Shown here piece by piece: positions 8,387 through 16,638 of a stretch of DNA of 56,783 nt. This DNA comes from Bacteroidales bacterium (GTDB lineage: Bacteria; Bacteroidota; Bacteroidia; Bacteroidales; UBA932). Made by a program: the position numbers and the translations under genes. The stretch is from NCBI GenBank assembly GCA_017557535.1, contig JAFYYM010000045.1, positions 1-56,783 of the forward strand, in the 5' to 3' direction. Each line of letters starts with the position of its first letter. Within the stretch, counting starts at the first letter, position 1. The notes beneath the pieces were generated by a model. It searched no databases, was not told the origin of the DNA, and saw only the letters and a list, made by a program, of their open reading frames with translations.

Positions 8387-9766
8387 ATGAAAGAGAAAAC
8401 GGTCTGGTTCTGCACCAATTGTGGGAATGAGTATCCGAAATGGATGGGGCGCTGTCCGGCTTGCGGGGAGTGGAACACATTGACGGAACAGAAGATAACC
8501 CCTTCACCTGGAGCTGGGAAGAAAAGCTCCGGATTATCTTCCGTCCCAGGAGCCGGAAGGGCTCCGCGCAAGCTGTCTGACATCGACTCGTCCTCCGAGG
8601 CGAGGATGTCCCTGAATAATGAGGAGGTTGACCGTATTCTTGGCGGAGGGATTGTTGAAGGGTCATTGGTGTTGATCGGTGGTGAGCCGGGGATCGGCAA
8701 GTCAACGCTCTCGCTCCAGATCCCTCTCGGATGCCCATCGATGAAGACTCTATATGTCACTGGAGAGGAGAGTGAGAGGCAAGTCAAGATGAGGGCTGAC
8801 CGTCTCGGAGGCGACGCATCCAACTGCGTCATCTACAGCGAGACCCTGATTGAGAACATAATCGAGCAAGCCAAAGAGATGGATCCCGACCTGATGATCG
8901 TGGATTCGGTTCAGACAATGTACACTGAATCAGTTGATTCCACTCCGGGTTCCGTCTCCCAGATCAAGGAGGTGGCGGCTGTTTTGCTGCGTTTCGCCAA
9001 AGAGTCCGGGATACCGGTGATTCTGATTGGTCATATCACCAAGGAGGGCTCGATAGCGGGTCCGAAGATTCTTGAGCATATTGTGGACGTTGTGCTTCAG
9101 TTCGAGGGAGACAACAGGGGGGCATACAGGATTCTCCGCAGTATCAAGAACCGTTTCGGCTCCACATCAGAGCTGGCTGTATTCGAGATGACCGGAACGG
9201 GTCTCCGCCAGGTTGCCAACCCCTCAGAACTGCTTGTCCCGATGCATGAGGAAGGCCTTAGCGGTGCTGCGATAGCAGTCATGATGGATGGGGCTAGACC
9301 ATTTCTGTTTGAGGTTCAAGCCCTTGTAAGCTCCGCTGTCTATGGTACGGCCCAGCGTTCCGCGACCGGGTTCGACACCAGGCGTTTGAATATGCTCCTG
9401 GCTGTTCTTGAACGCAGGGCAGGCTTCAAACTCGCTCAGAAAGACGTTTTCCTCAATATGGCTGGAGGCTTAAGGATAAATGATCCCGCTTGCGATATGG
9501 CAGTGGTGTGCGCCGTTCTCTCATCCAATTTCGATCTCCCGATTCCGCCGGATAATTGTTTCGCGGGGGAGATTGGCCTCAGTGGTGAGATCCGTCCGGT
9601 GGCACAGGCTGACAGGCGTGTCGCGGAGGCGGCCAGGTTGGGTTTCAAGCGGATATTCATCTCGTCTTTCACATCCCTGGAAGGCAAAACCAAGGGAATT
9701 GAGGTTGTCAAGGTGGCAGATGTCCCTGCTCTTGTCAGAAAGCTCTTTCAGGCTGGAAATCAGTAA
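8387..9766 (+). CDS. radA: DNA repair protein RadA/Sms
   Basis: A 459-aa RadA, a RecA-like branch migration ATPase in recombination. Seen in order: an N-terminal C4 zinc finger (CTNCGNEYPKWMGRCPACG), Walker A (GGEPGIGKST), a Walker B-like segment (LMIVDSVQ), the RadA-specific KNRFG motif, and a C-terminal Lon-protease-like domain (FAGEIGLSGEIRPV). ATG 8387 is chosen; a GTG at 8378 would add three residues and overlap the upstream stop. The peptide deformylase gene follows after 8 bases. Confidence 0.97.
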   Translation: MKEKTVWFCTNCGNEYPKWMGRCPACGEWNTLTEQKITPSPGAGKKSSGLSSVPGAGRAPRKLSDIDSSSEARMSLNNEEVDRILGGGIVEGSLVLIGGEPGIGKSTLSLQIPLGCPSMKTLYVTGEESERQVKMRADRLGGDASNCVIYSETLIENIIEQAKEMDPDLMIVDSVQTMYTESVDSTPGSVSQIKEVAAVLLRFAKESGIPVILIGHITKEGSIAGPKILEHIVDVVLQFEGDNRGAYRILRSIKNRFGSTSELAVFEMTGTGLRQVANPSELLVPMHEEGLSGAAIAVMMDGARPFLFEVQALVSSAVYGTAQRSATGFDTRRLNMLLAVLERRAGFKLAQKDVFLNMAGGLRINDPACDMAVVCAVLSSNFDLPIPPDNCFAGEIGLSGEIRPVAQADRRVAEAARLGFKRIFISSFTSLEGKTKGIEVVKVADVPALVRKLFQAGNQ

Positions 9767-9774
9767 TAATCAGT

Positions 9775-10389
9775 ATGAGAAGTTTTTTTTATGTATTCGT
9801 AGCGGCACTGGCTCTCACAGCGTGTGGAGTCCGGTCGGGAAAGTTGGGACTGACTCCGGAAGAAAAGGCTCTCATCTCTGGCTCTGATTCGCTGATGCGT
9901 GTGCTGACAATCTATGACAGGGAAGACTCCCTATTGTTGAGGGCATTATCTATTGACTTTACGGATAAGGATTTGCGCTCTGAGGCATTCAAGGCGCTCG
10001 CGGCGAAGATGCTTTACACGGTCCAGGACCCCTCTCAGGATGGAGTCGGAATCGCCGCACCCCAAGTCGGCCTGAATCGCAGGATTGTCTGTGTCCAGCG
10101 TTTCGACAAGCCGGGAGAGCCTTTCGGGGTTTATCCGAACGTTCGCCTTGACTCCCTCTGGGGAGAGAGATTACCAGGTCGTGAAGGTTGCCTCTCGATT
10201 CCCGGATGGGCCGGCAGTGTTCCGAGGTTCGCTAACATAATCATCTCTTACACCGATCCTGTCACATTGAATACAGTCCGTGAAACCGTGGATGGCTACA
10301 CCGCGGTGATATTCCAGCACGAGGTTGACCACTTGGACGGCATCATTTACACCGACCGGGCTGATTCCTTGTGGGTTAGTGGCCGTTAA
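9775..10389 (+). CDS. Peptide deformylase-like lipoprotein
   Basis: A 204-aa protein with all three peptide deformylase motifs: GVGIAAPQ, EGCLSIPG (metal-binding Cys) and HEVDH (metal-binding His pair and catalytic Glu). Deformylases remove the formyl group from the initiator Met in the cytoplasm. Here a signal peptide with a lipobox (LALTAC, Cys at about residue 17) and about 60 extra residues come first, which predicts export and lipid anchoring. It may not be the housekeeping Def; it could act on formylated peptides outside the cytoplasm. Last gene of the yfcE-like/radA group. Confidence 0.85.
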   Translation: MRSFFYVFVAALALTACGVRSGKLGLTPEEKALISGSDSLMRVLTIYDREDSLLLRALSIDFTDKDLRSEAFKALAAKMLYTVQDPSQDGVGIAAPQVGLNRRIVCVQRFDKPGEPFGVYPNVRLDSLWGERLPGREGCLSIPGWAGSVPRFANIIISYTDPVTLNTVRETVDGYTAVIFQHEVDHLDGIIYTDRADSLWVSGR

Positions 10390-10421
10390 CGACGATACGA
10401 TAATTGATTTAGATAAAAATA

Positions 10422-10453
10422 TTTGGCGGCTCGGTTCTATTTCATTACCTTTG
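10422..10453 (+). promoter_or_regulatory. Promoter of the DASS transporter gene
   Basis: TTTG (10422-10425) and TACCTTTG (10446-10453) are separated by 20 bases, a full consensus Bacteroidota promoter. It predicts a start near 10459 and a leader of about 54 bases before ATG 10513. The rest of the 123-base gap is AT-rich with no clear terminator. Confidence 0.8.
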
Positions 10454-10512
10454 AGACACTAAAATCATAAAGAATACCACTTATTTTTTATACAAAACAA
10501 ATTTAAGTATTT

Positions 10513-12063
10513 ATGAAACCTGAAGAGGTACAACAAGAGTCTTCTTTTGATCGCAAAAGACACATCGTTGGTGCGATTGCAGGACCTATCTGCGCCATTT
10601 TGGTTTATTTGCTACCTATTGCCGGACTTAGTCCTGAAGCCCACAAACTATTGGCCATCGTGACATTCGTGGCCTTCTGGTGGATATGCGAGCCCGTACC
10701 CATTCCTGTCACCTCTGTTTTAGGTCCTACACTATGCGTCATTTTCGGTGTAGTATCGGCGACAGATGCTTTCAAAGCCTTCGCGAATCCGATGATTTTC
10801 CTGTTCATGGGAGGTTTCCTCATCGCTAAAGGTATGATGGTCAACGGACTTGATAAACGTATCGCCTATGGTATCATGTCCATGAAATGGGTGGGTGACT
10901 CACCCCGTAGGATATTCCTGGCCATAGGTCTCGCGTGTATGCTTTGTTCCGGATGGATTAGCAACACCGCTACCGCCGCCATGATGTTCCCCATCGCCCT
11001 CGGCCTGCTGGAGGCTATCCGTGAGATGATGGCTGCCAATGGCAAAGAGATTGACCTTAGAAGTTATAAATATGCCACAGGCTTGATGCTGATGACAGCA
11101 TATGCTTGCTCTATCGGTGGTGTGCTCACACCTATCGGCACTCCTCCGAACATCATCATGATAGGTTTCATCAGGGAGCTTGCGCCGGAGGCTCCTCAGA
11201 TCACATTCTTCAACTGGATGGTCTGGGGCTTCATCGCTATGGTGCTCTATTTCATCGTCACTTACTTTGTGCTTTGGAAGATGTTCCCTGCTGACGTGAA
11301 GCATATTGACGGTGCTCAGGAGTTTATCCAGGAGCACAGGAACAGTTTGGGTAAATGGACCCGCGCGCAGAAGAACACCCTGATCGCTTTCATCGTGGCT
11401 GTTGTCCTTTGGGTTCTCCCCGGCATACTAAATGCTATCCAAAGCATCGCTCCCGGAGCTGTTGATGGCGAAATATTAAAAACCTACAACAAGCATTTCC
11501 CTGAAGCGATCGCCGCCATGGTAGGTGGTTTGCTCCTGTTCCTTATGCCGACAGATATCAAGAAGGGCGAGATGACATTGAAGTGGAAAGATGGACTCGC
11601 CGGTATCGACTGGGGTACGCTGTTGCTCTTCGGTGGTGGTCTTGCGATTGGAGGAATGGTTTTCTCAACCGGGCTTTCAAAGTGGATTGGTGAGTCATTG
11701 ACCAGCGCATTGGGAGGTCATCCTTCTGAATATCTCTTCCTCACGTTGTTCGCTGTCACAGCACTGTTCCTTTCTGAGCTCACGTCCAATACCGCTGTCG
11801 CGAACCTTATGGGCCCGATCGCTATCGCGACGGCCGTGTCATTGGGCTTCAGCCCTGTTCCGGTCTGCGTCGTTATGGCTCTCTGCACATCGCTCGCGTT
11901 CATGCTTCCTGTTTCGACTCCTCCTAACGCCATCACATACTCTTCCGGTTACATTCCTATCACTAAGATGATTAAGGCAGGTGTGATTCTCGATATAATC
12001 GGAGTGTTCGTGATCACTGTACCTCTGGTGTATTTCCTTGTAAAGGCTATAATGGGGGTTTAA
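10513..12063 (+). CDS. DASS/SLC13 family sodium:dicarboxylate (anion) symporter
   Basis: A 516-aa membrane protein with about 11-12 hydrophobic segments. The two inverted-repeat signature motifs of the divalent anion:sodium symporters are visible: SNTATAAMMFPIA with GTPPNIIM in the first half, and SNTAVANLMGPIA with STPPNAIT in the second. In characterised members these SNT and TP segments bind sodium and the carboxylates. Probable substrates are succinate, fumarate or malate, but sulfate or citrate cannot be excluded. It has its own strong promoter, and the nitroreductase gene follows after 16 bases. Confidence 0.93.
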   Translation: MKPEEVQQESSFDRKRHIVGAIAGPICAILVYLLPIAGLSPEAHKLLAIVTFVAFWWICEPVPIPVTSVLGPTLCVIFGVVSATDAFKAFANPMIFLFMGGFLIAKGMMVNGLDKRIAYGIMSMKWVGDSPRRIFLAIGLACMLCSGWISNTATAAMMFPIALGLLEAIREMMAANGKEIDLRSYKYATGLMLMTAYACSIGGVLTPIGTPPNIIMIGFIRELAPEAPQITFFNWMVWGFIAMVLYFIVTYFVLWKMFPADVKHIDGAQEFIQEHRNSLGKWTRAQKNTLIAFIVAVVLWVLPGILNAIQSIAPGAVDGEILKTYNKHFPEAIAAMVGGLLLFLMPTDIKKGEMTLKWKDGLAGIDWGTLLLFGGGLAIGGMVFSTGLSKWIGESLTSALGGHPSEYLFLTLFAVTALFLSELTSNTAVANLMGPIAIATAVSLGFSPVPVCVVMALCTSLAFMLPVSTPPNAITYSSGYIPITKMIKAGVILDIIGVFVITVPLVYFLVKAIMGV

Positions 12064-12079
12064 TCAATAGAATCTGAAG

Positions 12080-12697
12080 ATGAAGAAGAGTTTTTTCAGC
12101 CGTTTTAGCGATACCGGCAAGATTTTGAACCGTGCCGCCTTTTCAGACATCGACCAGAAGATCACTAAGTACAAGTATGGTTCGGATGCGTTCATGCGCA
12201 TACTTGAGAGTCGCTATTCGTGTCACTCTTTTGATAGTTATCCCGTCTCAGATTCCAAGTTGAATATGATTCTTGAGGCCGGACGTTTGGCTCCCTCGGC
12301 AAAGAACCTCCAGCCGACCAGGATCTGGGTCGTCAAGAGCGAAGAGGCTTTAGCTCGTATGAGATCATTGCATCCTTGCTACGGTGCGCCTGTCGTCCGT
12401 GTTGTCGGATGCCGGAACGATGAGGCATGGGTCCGCGAGAGTGACGGCGTGAATGCGGCTAAGACCGATGCCGCCATTGTTCTCACGCACCTTATGCTTA
12501 CAGCCACGGATATGGGTCTGGCGAATATGTGGATATGGGATTTCAATCCCACCAAGATTCGTGAGGTCTTCCCGGAGATGCGTGAACACGGCATTTATGG
12601 CCTTCTCGCCATAGGTTATCCGAATCCCGATGAAGGTAAACCCACAGAACTGCACGCTGTTAGAAAATCGTTGGAGGAGATGGTGATGACTTTATAA
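12080..12697 (+). CDS. Nitroreductase family protein
   Basis: A 205-aa FMN-dependent nitroreductase-fold protein. The segment RYSCHSFDSYPVSD, then EAGRLAPSAKNLQP, is the typical N-terminal FMN-binding region, and the C-terminal GLLAIGYPNPDE is also characteristic. Such enzymes reduce nitro compounds, quinones or flavins with NAD(P)H. The first 38 residues precede the family core; ATG 12194 (MRILESRYS) is an alternative start. It ends the operon with the DASS transporter, followed by a strong terminator. Confidence 0.87.
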   Translation: MKKSFFSRFSDTGKILNRAAFSDIDQKITKYKYGSDAFMRILESRYSCHSFDSYPVSDSKLNMILEAGRLAPSAKNLQPTRIWVVKSEEALARMRSLHPCYGAPVVRVVGCRNDEAWVRESDGVNAAKTDAAIVLTHLMLTATDMGLANMWIWDFNPTKIREVFPEMREHGIYGLLAIGYPNPDEGKPTELHAVRKSLEEMVMTL

Positions 12698-12730
12698 TCA
12701 GATTCGCTCCGATCAATAGATTATTCCGAT

Positions 12731-12788
12731 AAACGGGAACGTGCTCATCTAAGGAGATTGATGACGCGTTCCCGTTTTCATTTTTTTT
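12731..12788 (+). terminator. Rho-independent terminator after the nitroreductase gene
   Basis: An 11-bp perfect stem (AAACGGGAACG 12731-12741, CGTTCCCGTTT 12767-12777) with a 25-base loop is followed by TCA and eight T residues. Confidence 0.85.
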
Positions 12789-12799
12789 GATGTATTGGT

Positions 12800-12807
12800 T
12801 ATCTTTG
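12800..12807 (+). promoter_or_regulatory. -7 element TATCTTTG upstream of the heparinase-like gene
   Basis: TATCTTTG matches the Bacteroidota -7 consensus and lies 16 bases before ATG 12824. No TTG at the optimal -33 distance; the terminator T run overlaps that region. Confidence 0.5.
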
Positions 12808-12823
12808 GGAAAACTACTCTAAC

Positions 12824-14755
12824 ATGAAACGGATACTACTCTCAGTGCTGGCTATGTGCATCTTGGCCACAGGATATATGTCAGCATATGTGGATCGTGA
12901 CATCCTCCGAAACCGAGCGGATGAGGCGGCATTGAGAACCATTCTCATTCCAGACCAGAAGTGGGTACCTTTCCCGGCTTACGCCGACCGTTCCGGATGG
13001 GATAGAGTATTGGGCGACTGGAAGGATGAATTCATCGCTCGCGGCGAGGATGCCTTGGATTACGAGTGGAAGGTGGTCACTGCGACCGATTATCTCACGC
13101 ATGACCGCGGAGGTTCACAAGGCGATGCGGGTCGCAACATCAATTCCAATGCGATCAAGATAGTGGATCTGTTTTTCGCTGAACTGGCAAGCGGAAATGG
13201 CCGTTACATCGACCAACTGATGAATGGCGTTTTCGCCATGTGTGAGACGACAACCTGGGTCCTCTCTCATCATCTGAATCTTCAGAAAAGCAGACATTAT
13301 TTTCCCCAGTCTTATGATAATGCCATCGACCTCGTATGTGGGGATATCGGTTCCATCATGGCATGGGTCTACTACTTCTTCCACGAGGAGTTCGACAAGA
13401 TCGAGCCGGAGATCAGCCGTCGCCTTTATGAGGAACTTGACAAGCGTATAATGACCCCTTACCTGACCGAGACTCATTTCGGATGGAAAGGAGACAACTT
13501 CGATCCTGAGAAAGACCACCTCAACAACTGGACACCCTGGTGCAGTGTCAACTGCCTGGAAGTTTTCGCTCTCCTGGAGAAAGACATTAATCGCTTCGCG
13601 AAAGCCGCCTACATGACCATGGAGTCAGTCGACAAGTATCTCAACAACATTGAGGGAGACGGCTGCTGTGATGAAGGACCCAGTTACTGGTACCAAGGTC
13701 CAGCGAAGAACTTCGAGTATCTATTGTTTCTCAGCTGGATCACAGGGAACAAAGTCAATGCATTGGACGACCCGATGATCAAGAGGATGGGGGAATATAT
13801 ATCCAGCTCGGTGATCGGAAACGGCTGGGTGGTCAATTTTTCCGATGCCGGCGCCCGCGGGGGAGGAGCTCCGCTTGTAATCTACAACTATGGGAAAGGC
13901 GTTGATAGTCAGCTTATGAAGCGTTATGCCGCATATGTTCTGGATGGAAAACCGCTTTCGCCAGATAGGGAGCGTTACATTATACGTATGTTCTATTCCA
14001 TTTTAATCAAGGAGGATCTTAAGAAAGAGACGCCAGAACTTATAATGGAGCCCTATACCTGGTATCCTGAGACCCAGATATGTTACATGAGGGAGCAGGA
14101 CGGATTCTTCGTGGCTTCAAAAGGCGGTCACAACGCCCAGAGCCACAACCACAATGACATAGGCACCGTTTCTCTCTACTATAAAGCCATCCCGTTCCTA
14201 ATCGACGCTGGAGTTGGAACTTATATCACGAAGACTTTCAGTTCCCAGCGTTACGAGATATGGACAATGCAGGCAAACTACCATAACATTCCGATGCTCA
14301 ATGGTATTCCCGAGAAAGAAGGCCGCCAGTTTGAAAGCAAGCAAGCTGAATTTGATCCGAAGACCATGACTTTCTCCGTGGATTTCGCGGGGACATATCC
14401 TTCAGAGGCATGCGTCAAAAGCATGCTCAGGAAGGTCTCATTGAAGAACGGGAAGGTTGCCATCAAGGACAGTTATTCGCTTTCGGAATCAAAAAAACCG
14501 GCTGACTTCCATTGGCTTACCTGGGGAGATGTTGATATCTCTACTCCGGGCAAGGTCACCATCACTGTGCAGGGAGAGACTCTGACACTCAATTACGATG
14601 GAAAGAAACTGGAACCGATCATCGAGACTATTGTCCAGGATGACCCGCCCTTGTTACGAGTCTGGGGAGACAAGATTTATCGTGTCACTTTGCGTGAAAG
14701 CAAGGCTTCTCTGAAAGGTTCTTACACCTTTACTGTTCAGCCAACAGCAAAATGA
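12824..14755 (+). CDS. Heparinase II/III-like protein (probable polysaccharide lyase)
   Basis: A 643-aa secreted protein with a signal peptide (to about residue 20). The N-terminal half is an alpha-helical toroid-like domain; the C-terminal half carries the heparinase II/III-like region with SHNHNDIGT and DAGVGTY, where the His/Asn residues match the conserved core of the family. Members cleave uronic acid-containing polysaccharides such as heparin, heparan or alginate by beta-elimination. The substrate here cannot be assigned, and no SusC/D or sulfatase lies beside it. It is monocistronic, between a terminator and the island-like segment that starts at 14819. Confidence 0.85.
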   Translation: MKRILLSVLAMCILATGYMSAYVDRDILRNRADEAALRTILIPDQKWVPFPAYADRSGWDRVLGDWKDEFIARGEDALDYEWKVVTATDYLTHDRGGSQGDAGRNINSNAIKIVDLFFAELASGNGRYIDQLMNGVFAMCETTTWVLSHHLNLQKSRHYFPQSYDNAIDLVCGDIGSIMAWVYYFFHEEFDKIEPEISRRLYEELDKRIMTPYLTETHFGWKGDNFDPEKDHLNNWTPWCSVNCLEVFALLEKDINRFAKAAYMTMESVDKYLNNIEGDGCCDEGPSYWYQGPAKNFEYLLFLSWITGNKVNALDDPMIKRMGEYISSSVIGNGWVVNFSDAGARGGGAPLVIYNYGKGVDSQLMKRYAAYVLDGKPLSPDRERYIIRMFYSILIKEDLKKETPELIMEPYTWYPETQICYMREQDGFFVASKGGHNAQSHNHNDIGTVSLYYKAIPFLIDAGVGTYITKTFSSQRYEIWTMQANYHNIPMLNGIPEKEGRQFESKQAEFDPKTMTFSVDFAGTYPSEACVKSMLRKVSLKNGKVAIKDSYSLSESKKPADFHWLTWGDVDISTPGKVTITVQGETLTLNYDGKKLEPIIETIVQDDPPLLRVWGDKIYRVTLRESKASLKGSYTFTVQPTAK

Positions 14756-14818
14756 ATCTTTCGTAGGAACAGACCTGTCGTCAGATGAACCAATGATGAT
14801 GGTTTTTCGTGAAAAAAC

Positions 14819-14873
14819 GCTATATTTGTTGCAAATTATAACAGAACGATATGAATCTTAGAGACATTAAGAA
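14819..14873 (+). repeat. Left copy of imperfect direct repeat
   Basis: GC-TATATTTG, a 22-base leader, then ATGAATCTT and GACATTAAGAA match the unit at 22388-22442 base for base in spacing, with about 80% identity by eye. Similarity fades within about ten codons. Confidence 0.75.
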
Positions 14874-14892
14874 AGGTCATAAAGAATTATAA
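14851..14892 (+). pseudogene. Truncated start of an MNLRDIKK-type gene
   Basis: The reading frame encodes MNLRDIKKGHKEL and stops at TAA. The first eight residues equal those of the intact 94-aa protein at 22420, and the promoter and leader upstream are similar too. It has one extra A in the AAGAAAGG run relative to the intact copy. It is best read as the remnant left when this locus was duplicated or interrupted. A functional 13-aa peptide is possible but unsupported. Confidence 0.65.
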
Positions 14893-14914
14893 TCTTTTGA
14901 GTCTCACAATATTG

Positions 14915-14942
14915 GAAAAGGCCGCGGCGATGCGACCTTTTC
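14915..14942. terminator. Hairpin terminator, probably for the BRO-N-like gene on the minus strand
   Basis: GAAAAGGCCGC (14915-14925) pairs with GCGACCTTTTC (14932-14942) with one mismatch and a 6-base loop. On the minus strand it sits just after the ancestral TAA (14948) and the stem ends in TTTTC; on the plus strand it ends in CCTTTTCTTCG. It could stop transcripts from both sides. Confidence 0.6.
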
Positions 14943-14947
14943 TTCGT

Positions 14948-15824
14948 TTATTGATCTTCTCCTTTCTGCTCTTCAGGAAATGGGATTTCCTCTGGTGATT
15001 TGATATAGTCTATCGCTTTCTCTGGTGAAACCACGCTATGGCCGAGACGTTTTTTCAACCTCTTTGCGGGTCGCTTTTGCGACTTCCGCTCCTTCTTTTG
15101 CAACGCTGGCATTCTCCGACAAACCTTCCGGATTGCGCTGTTTGCTTATTTCGGTTGCGGTTTCTTCGGCAAGGGCATTCAGCAGTAATTCCATGATGGT
15201 CATGTTGTTGCGAAGGTTTTCCTTTGTGAGACCTTTGTACTTCTTGTACTCGCGAGTTGTTAGGCCACTCCACGTCTTGGACATCAGGTCTGTCAGGAAA
15301 ACAAAGTCCACTTCTTTGGTTACTCCGCCACGTTTCCATTCATCCGTAAGTCCTTTGCGGATTTCGATGGTCTTGATTCTACGGGTAATCCACGCCTCTG
15401 AATACCCTAAACGGCGATAGTCTGCCACAGCCTGGTCTATGCTGCGCTCTGGGTCGATCATCTGGTTTACCCGCTCTGAAGCCACTTGAGCCAGCCACTG
15501 TTTAAAGGGCTCTGCTTTCTTGGACGGAATAGACTGTATTACACGTAATATCCAAGCCAGATCGCCCACGTCGGTTTTATAATTCTTTCCGTCTTTAGGG
15601 GATTTCATGTGCAGTTGGTAACAATTTGATACCAACTCAAAACCTTCGGCAATCAGTCTGCCTTTTAATACTTTTCAGTATTTTCTGGCACCGTCATAGT
15701 CTGGCTGCTCTGTTAATACACCACACACATCCACGATGGAGAAGAACCATTCCTGCTTCTCTTCGTCCCACGCTGTCCGGACCTTCTTGTTCTCGAACAA
15801 CTGTATCCTCTCCAAATCAGACAT
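14948..15824 (-). pseudogene. BRO-N / DinD-like protein gene with a nonsense codon and a frameshift
   Basis: Read on the minus strand from ATG 15824, the frame encodes MSDLERIQLFENKKVRTAWD, the usual start of Bacteroidota BRO-N domain proteins. It then meets TGA at 15677-15675 (codon 50; KY-stop-KVLKGRL, where Trp is expected). The same frame continues through the DinD-like C-terminal part (GYSEAWITRRI, LTDEWKRGGV, GLTTREYKKYKGL) to about 15040. There a run of six A residues shifts the frame; with five A it continues RLGHSVVSPEKAIDYIKSP and ends at TAA 14948. Two independent lesions argue for decay, although sequencing error is possible. BRO-N proteins are common in phages and mobile elements; the function is poorly known. 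Confidence 0.85.
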
Positions 15825-15846
15825 AACTACATCGTTTACTACAAAA

Positions 15847-15854
15847 CAAAGTTA
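15847..15854 (-). promoter_or_regulatory. -7 element TAACTTTG for the BRO-N-like pseudogene
   Basis: On the minus strand TAACTTTG (15854-15847) lies 22 bases before ATG 15824. No convincing -33 element. The remaining sequence to the TetR promoter (15855-15965) shows no gene. Confidence 0.5.
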
Positions 15855-15965
15855 ATGATTTTTAGCGTTACTCCCTTGTCGTTGGGGCGGAAATCATTTA
15901 CGATATGCGTTGCTTTTTAGCGTGGAATTCAGTCATTCCGGTTCTCCAATAATAGTACTATAAAA

Positions 15966-15996
15966 TTTGCAAGTTCGAAAAAAAGTAATACCTTTG
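15966..15996 (+). promoter_or_regulatory. Promoter of the TetR-efflux operon
   Basis: TTTG (15966-15969) and TACCTTTG (15989-15996) are 19 bases apart, a full consensus match. The start is expected near 16002, inside the palindrome at 16000-16013. Confidence 0.85.
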
Positions 15997-15999
15997 CAT

Positions 16000-16013
16000 T
16001 AACAAACATGTTA
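16000..16013 (+). promoter_or_regulatory. Putative operator for the TetR-family regulator
   Basis: TAACAAACATGTTA is an inverted repeat (TAACA / TGTTA, 4-base spacer) with an overlapping AACATGTT palindrome. It covers the predicted transcription start, and a further TTGTTA at 16021-16026 is complementary to TAACAA at 16000-16005. This is where an autorepressing TetR protein would bind. Binding is inferred, not shown. Confidence 0.55.
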
Positions 16014-16029
16014 GACAAAATTGTTATCT

Positions 16030-16638
16030 ATGGGAGATTCAGAGAAAAAGAATACTGAAAACCGTATCCTGGAGGCCGCTGAGGCCGAATTCCTGGAGCA
16101 GGGCTACGATGGTGCCCGCACAATTTCCATAGCGGAGCGTGCAGGAGTGACGCATGCAATGCTTCATTATTATTTCAGGACCAAAGAGCAGCTATTCCAC
16201 AGAATCCTGGAGGAAAAGGTTGACGCGTTGGTGCATTCGGTCGTCACAGCCTTCATTAATCCGGAGAAGCCGTTCCTGCAACGCATCGAAGAAGGTATTT
16301 CCGCACATTTCGATTTCCTGGCAGCCAATCCACGGATTCCGCTGTTCATCGCCCGGGAGATAGGGAAAAGGGATCTTGGGATTGAGGACAAGCTCCGTGG
16401 GAACGTCGCTCCCTTGTTCATGAGGATACAGTCCGAGATCAATGCATTGGCGGACAAGGGTGAGGTAAGGTCCGTCGATCCGGTGATGCTGTTTCTGGAT
16501 ATAATTTCACAAAACGTATTCCCTTTCATGATCCTTCCCATCGCCGCTCCCGCCTTGGGGATTTCAGACAGTAAAGCCCTCCTGGAGCGAGTCAAACAGG
16601 AGAATGTTATAATAATCCTATCGCGACTCAAGCCATGA
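16030..16638 (+). CDS. TetR family transcriptional regulator (CecR-like)
   Basis: A 202-aa regulator starting at ATG 16030 (MGDSEKKN). The N-terminal DNA-binding domain is typical: RILEAAEAEFLEQGYDG, then the helix-turn-helix TISIAERAGVTHAMLHYYF. The C-terminal ligand domain is helical. It is the first gene of an efflux operon and its stop overlaps the TolC start (ATGA), so it probably represses its own operon through the palindrome at the promoter. The same arrangement (TetR beside a ybhGFSR-type exporter) is known for E. coli CecR. The inducer is unknown. Confidence 0.92.
   Translation: MGDSEKKNTENRILEAAEAEFLEQGYDGARTISIAERAGVTHAMLHYYFRTKEQLFHRILEEKVDALVHSVVTAFINPEKPFLQRIEEGISAHFDFLAANPRIPLFIAREIGKRDLGIEDKLRGNVAPLFMRIQSEINALADKGEVRSVDPVMLFLDIISQNVFPFMILPIAAPALGISDSKALLERVKQENVIIILSRLKP

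Noticed and set aside
15626-15826. 66-aa plus-strand frame over the BRO-N-like region
   Set aside because: It is the antisense of the decayed BRO-N gene, whose minus-strand translation is clearly homologous to known proteins.
15930-15945. GTCATTCCGG upstream of the TetR promoter as a third extragenic repeat
   Set aside because: Only ten bases match and the rest of the repeat is missing.
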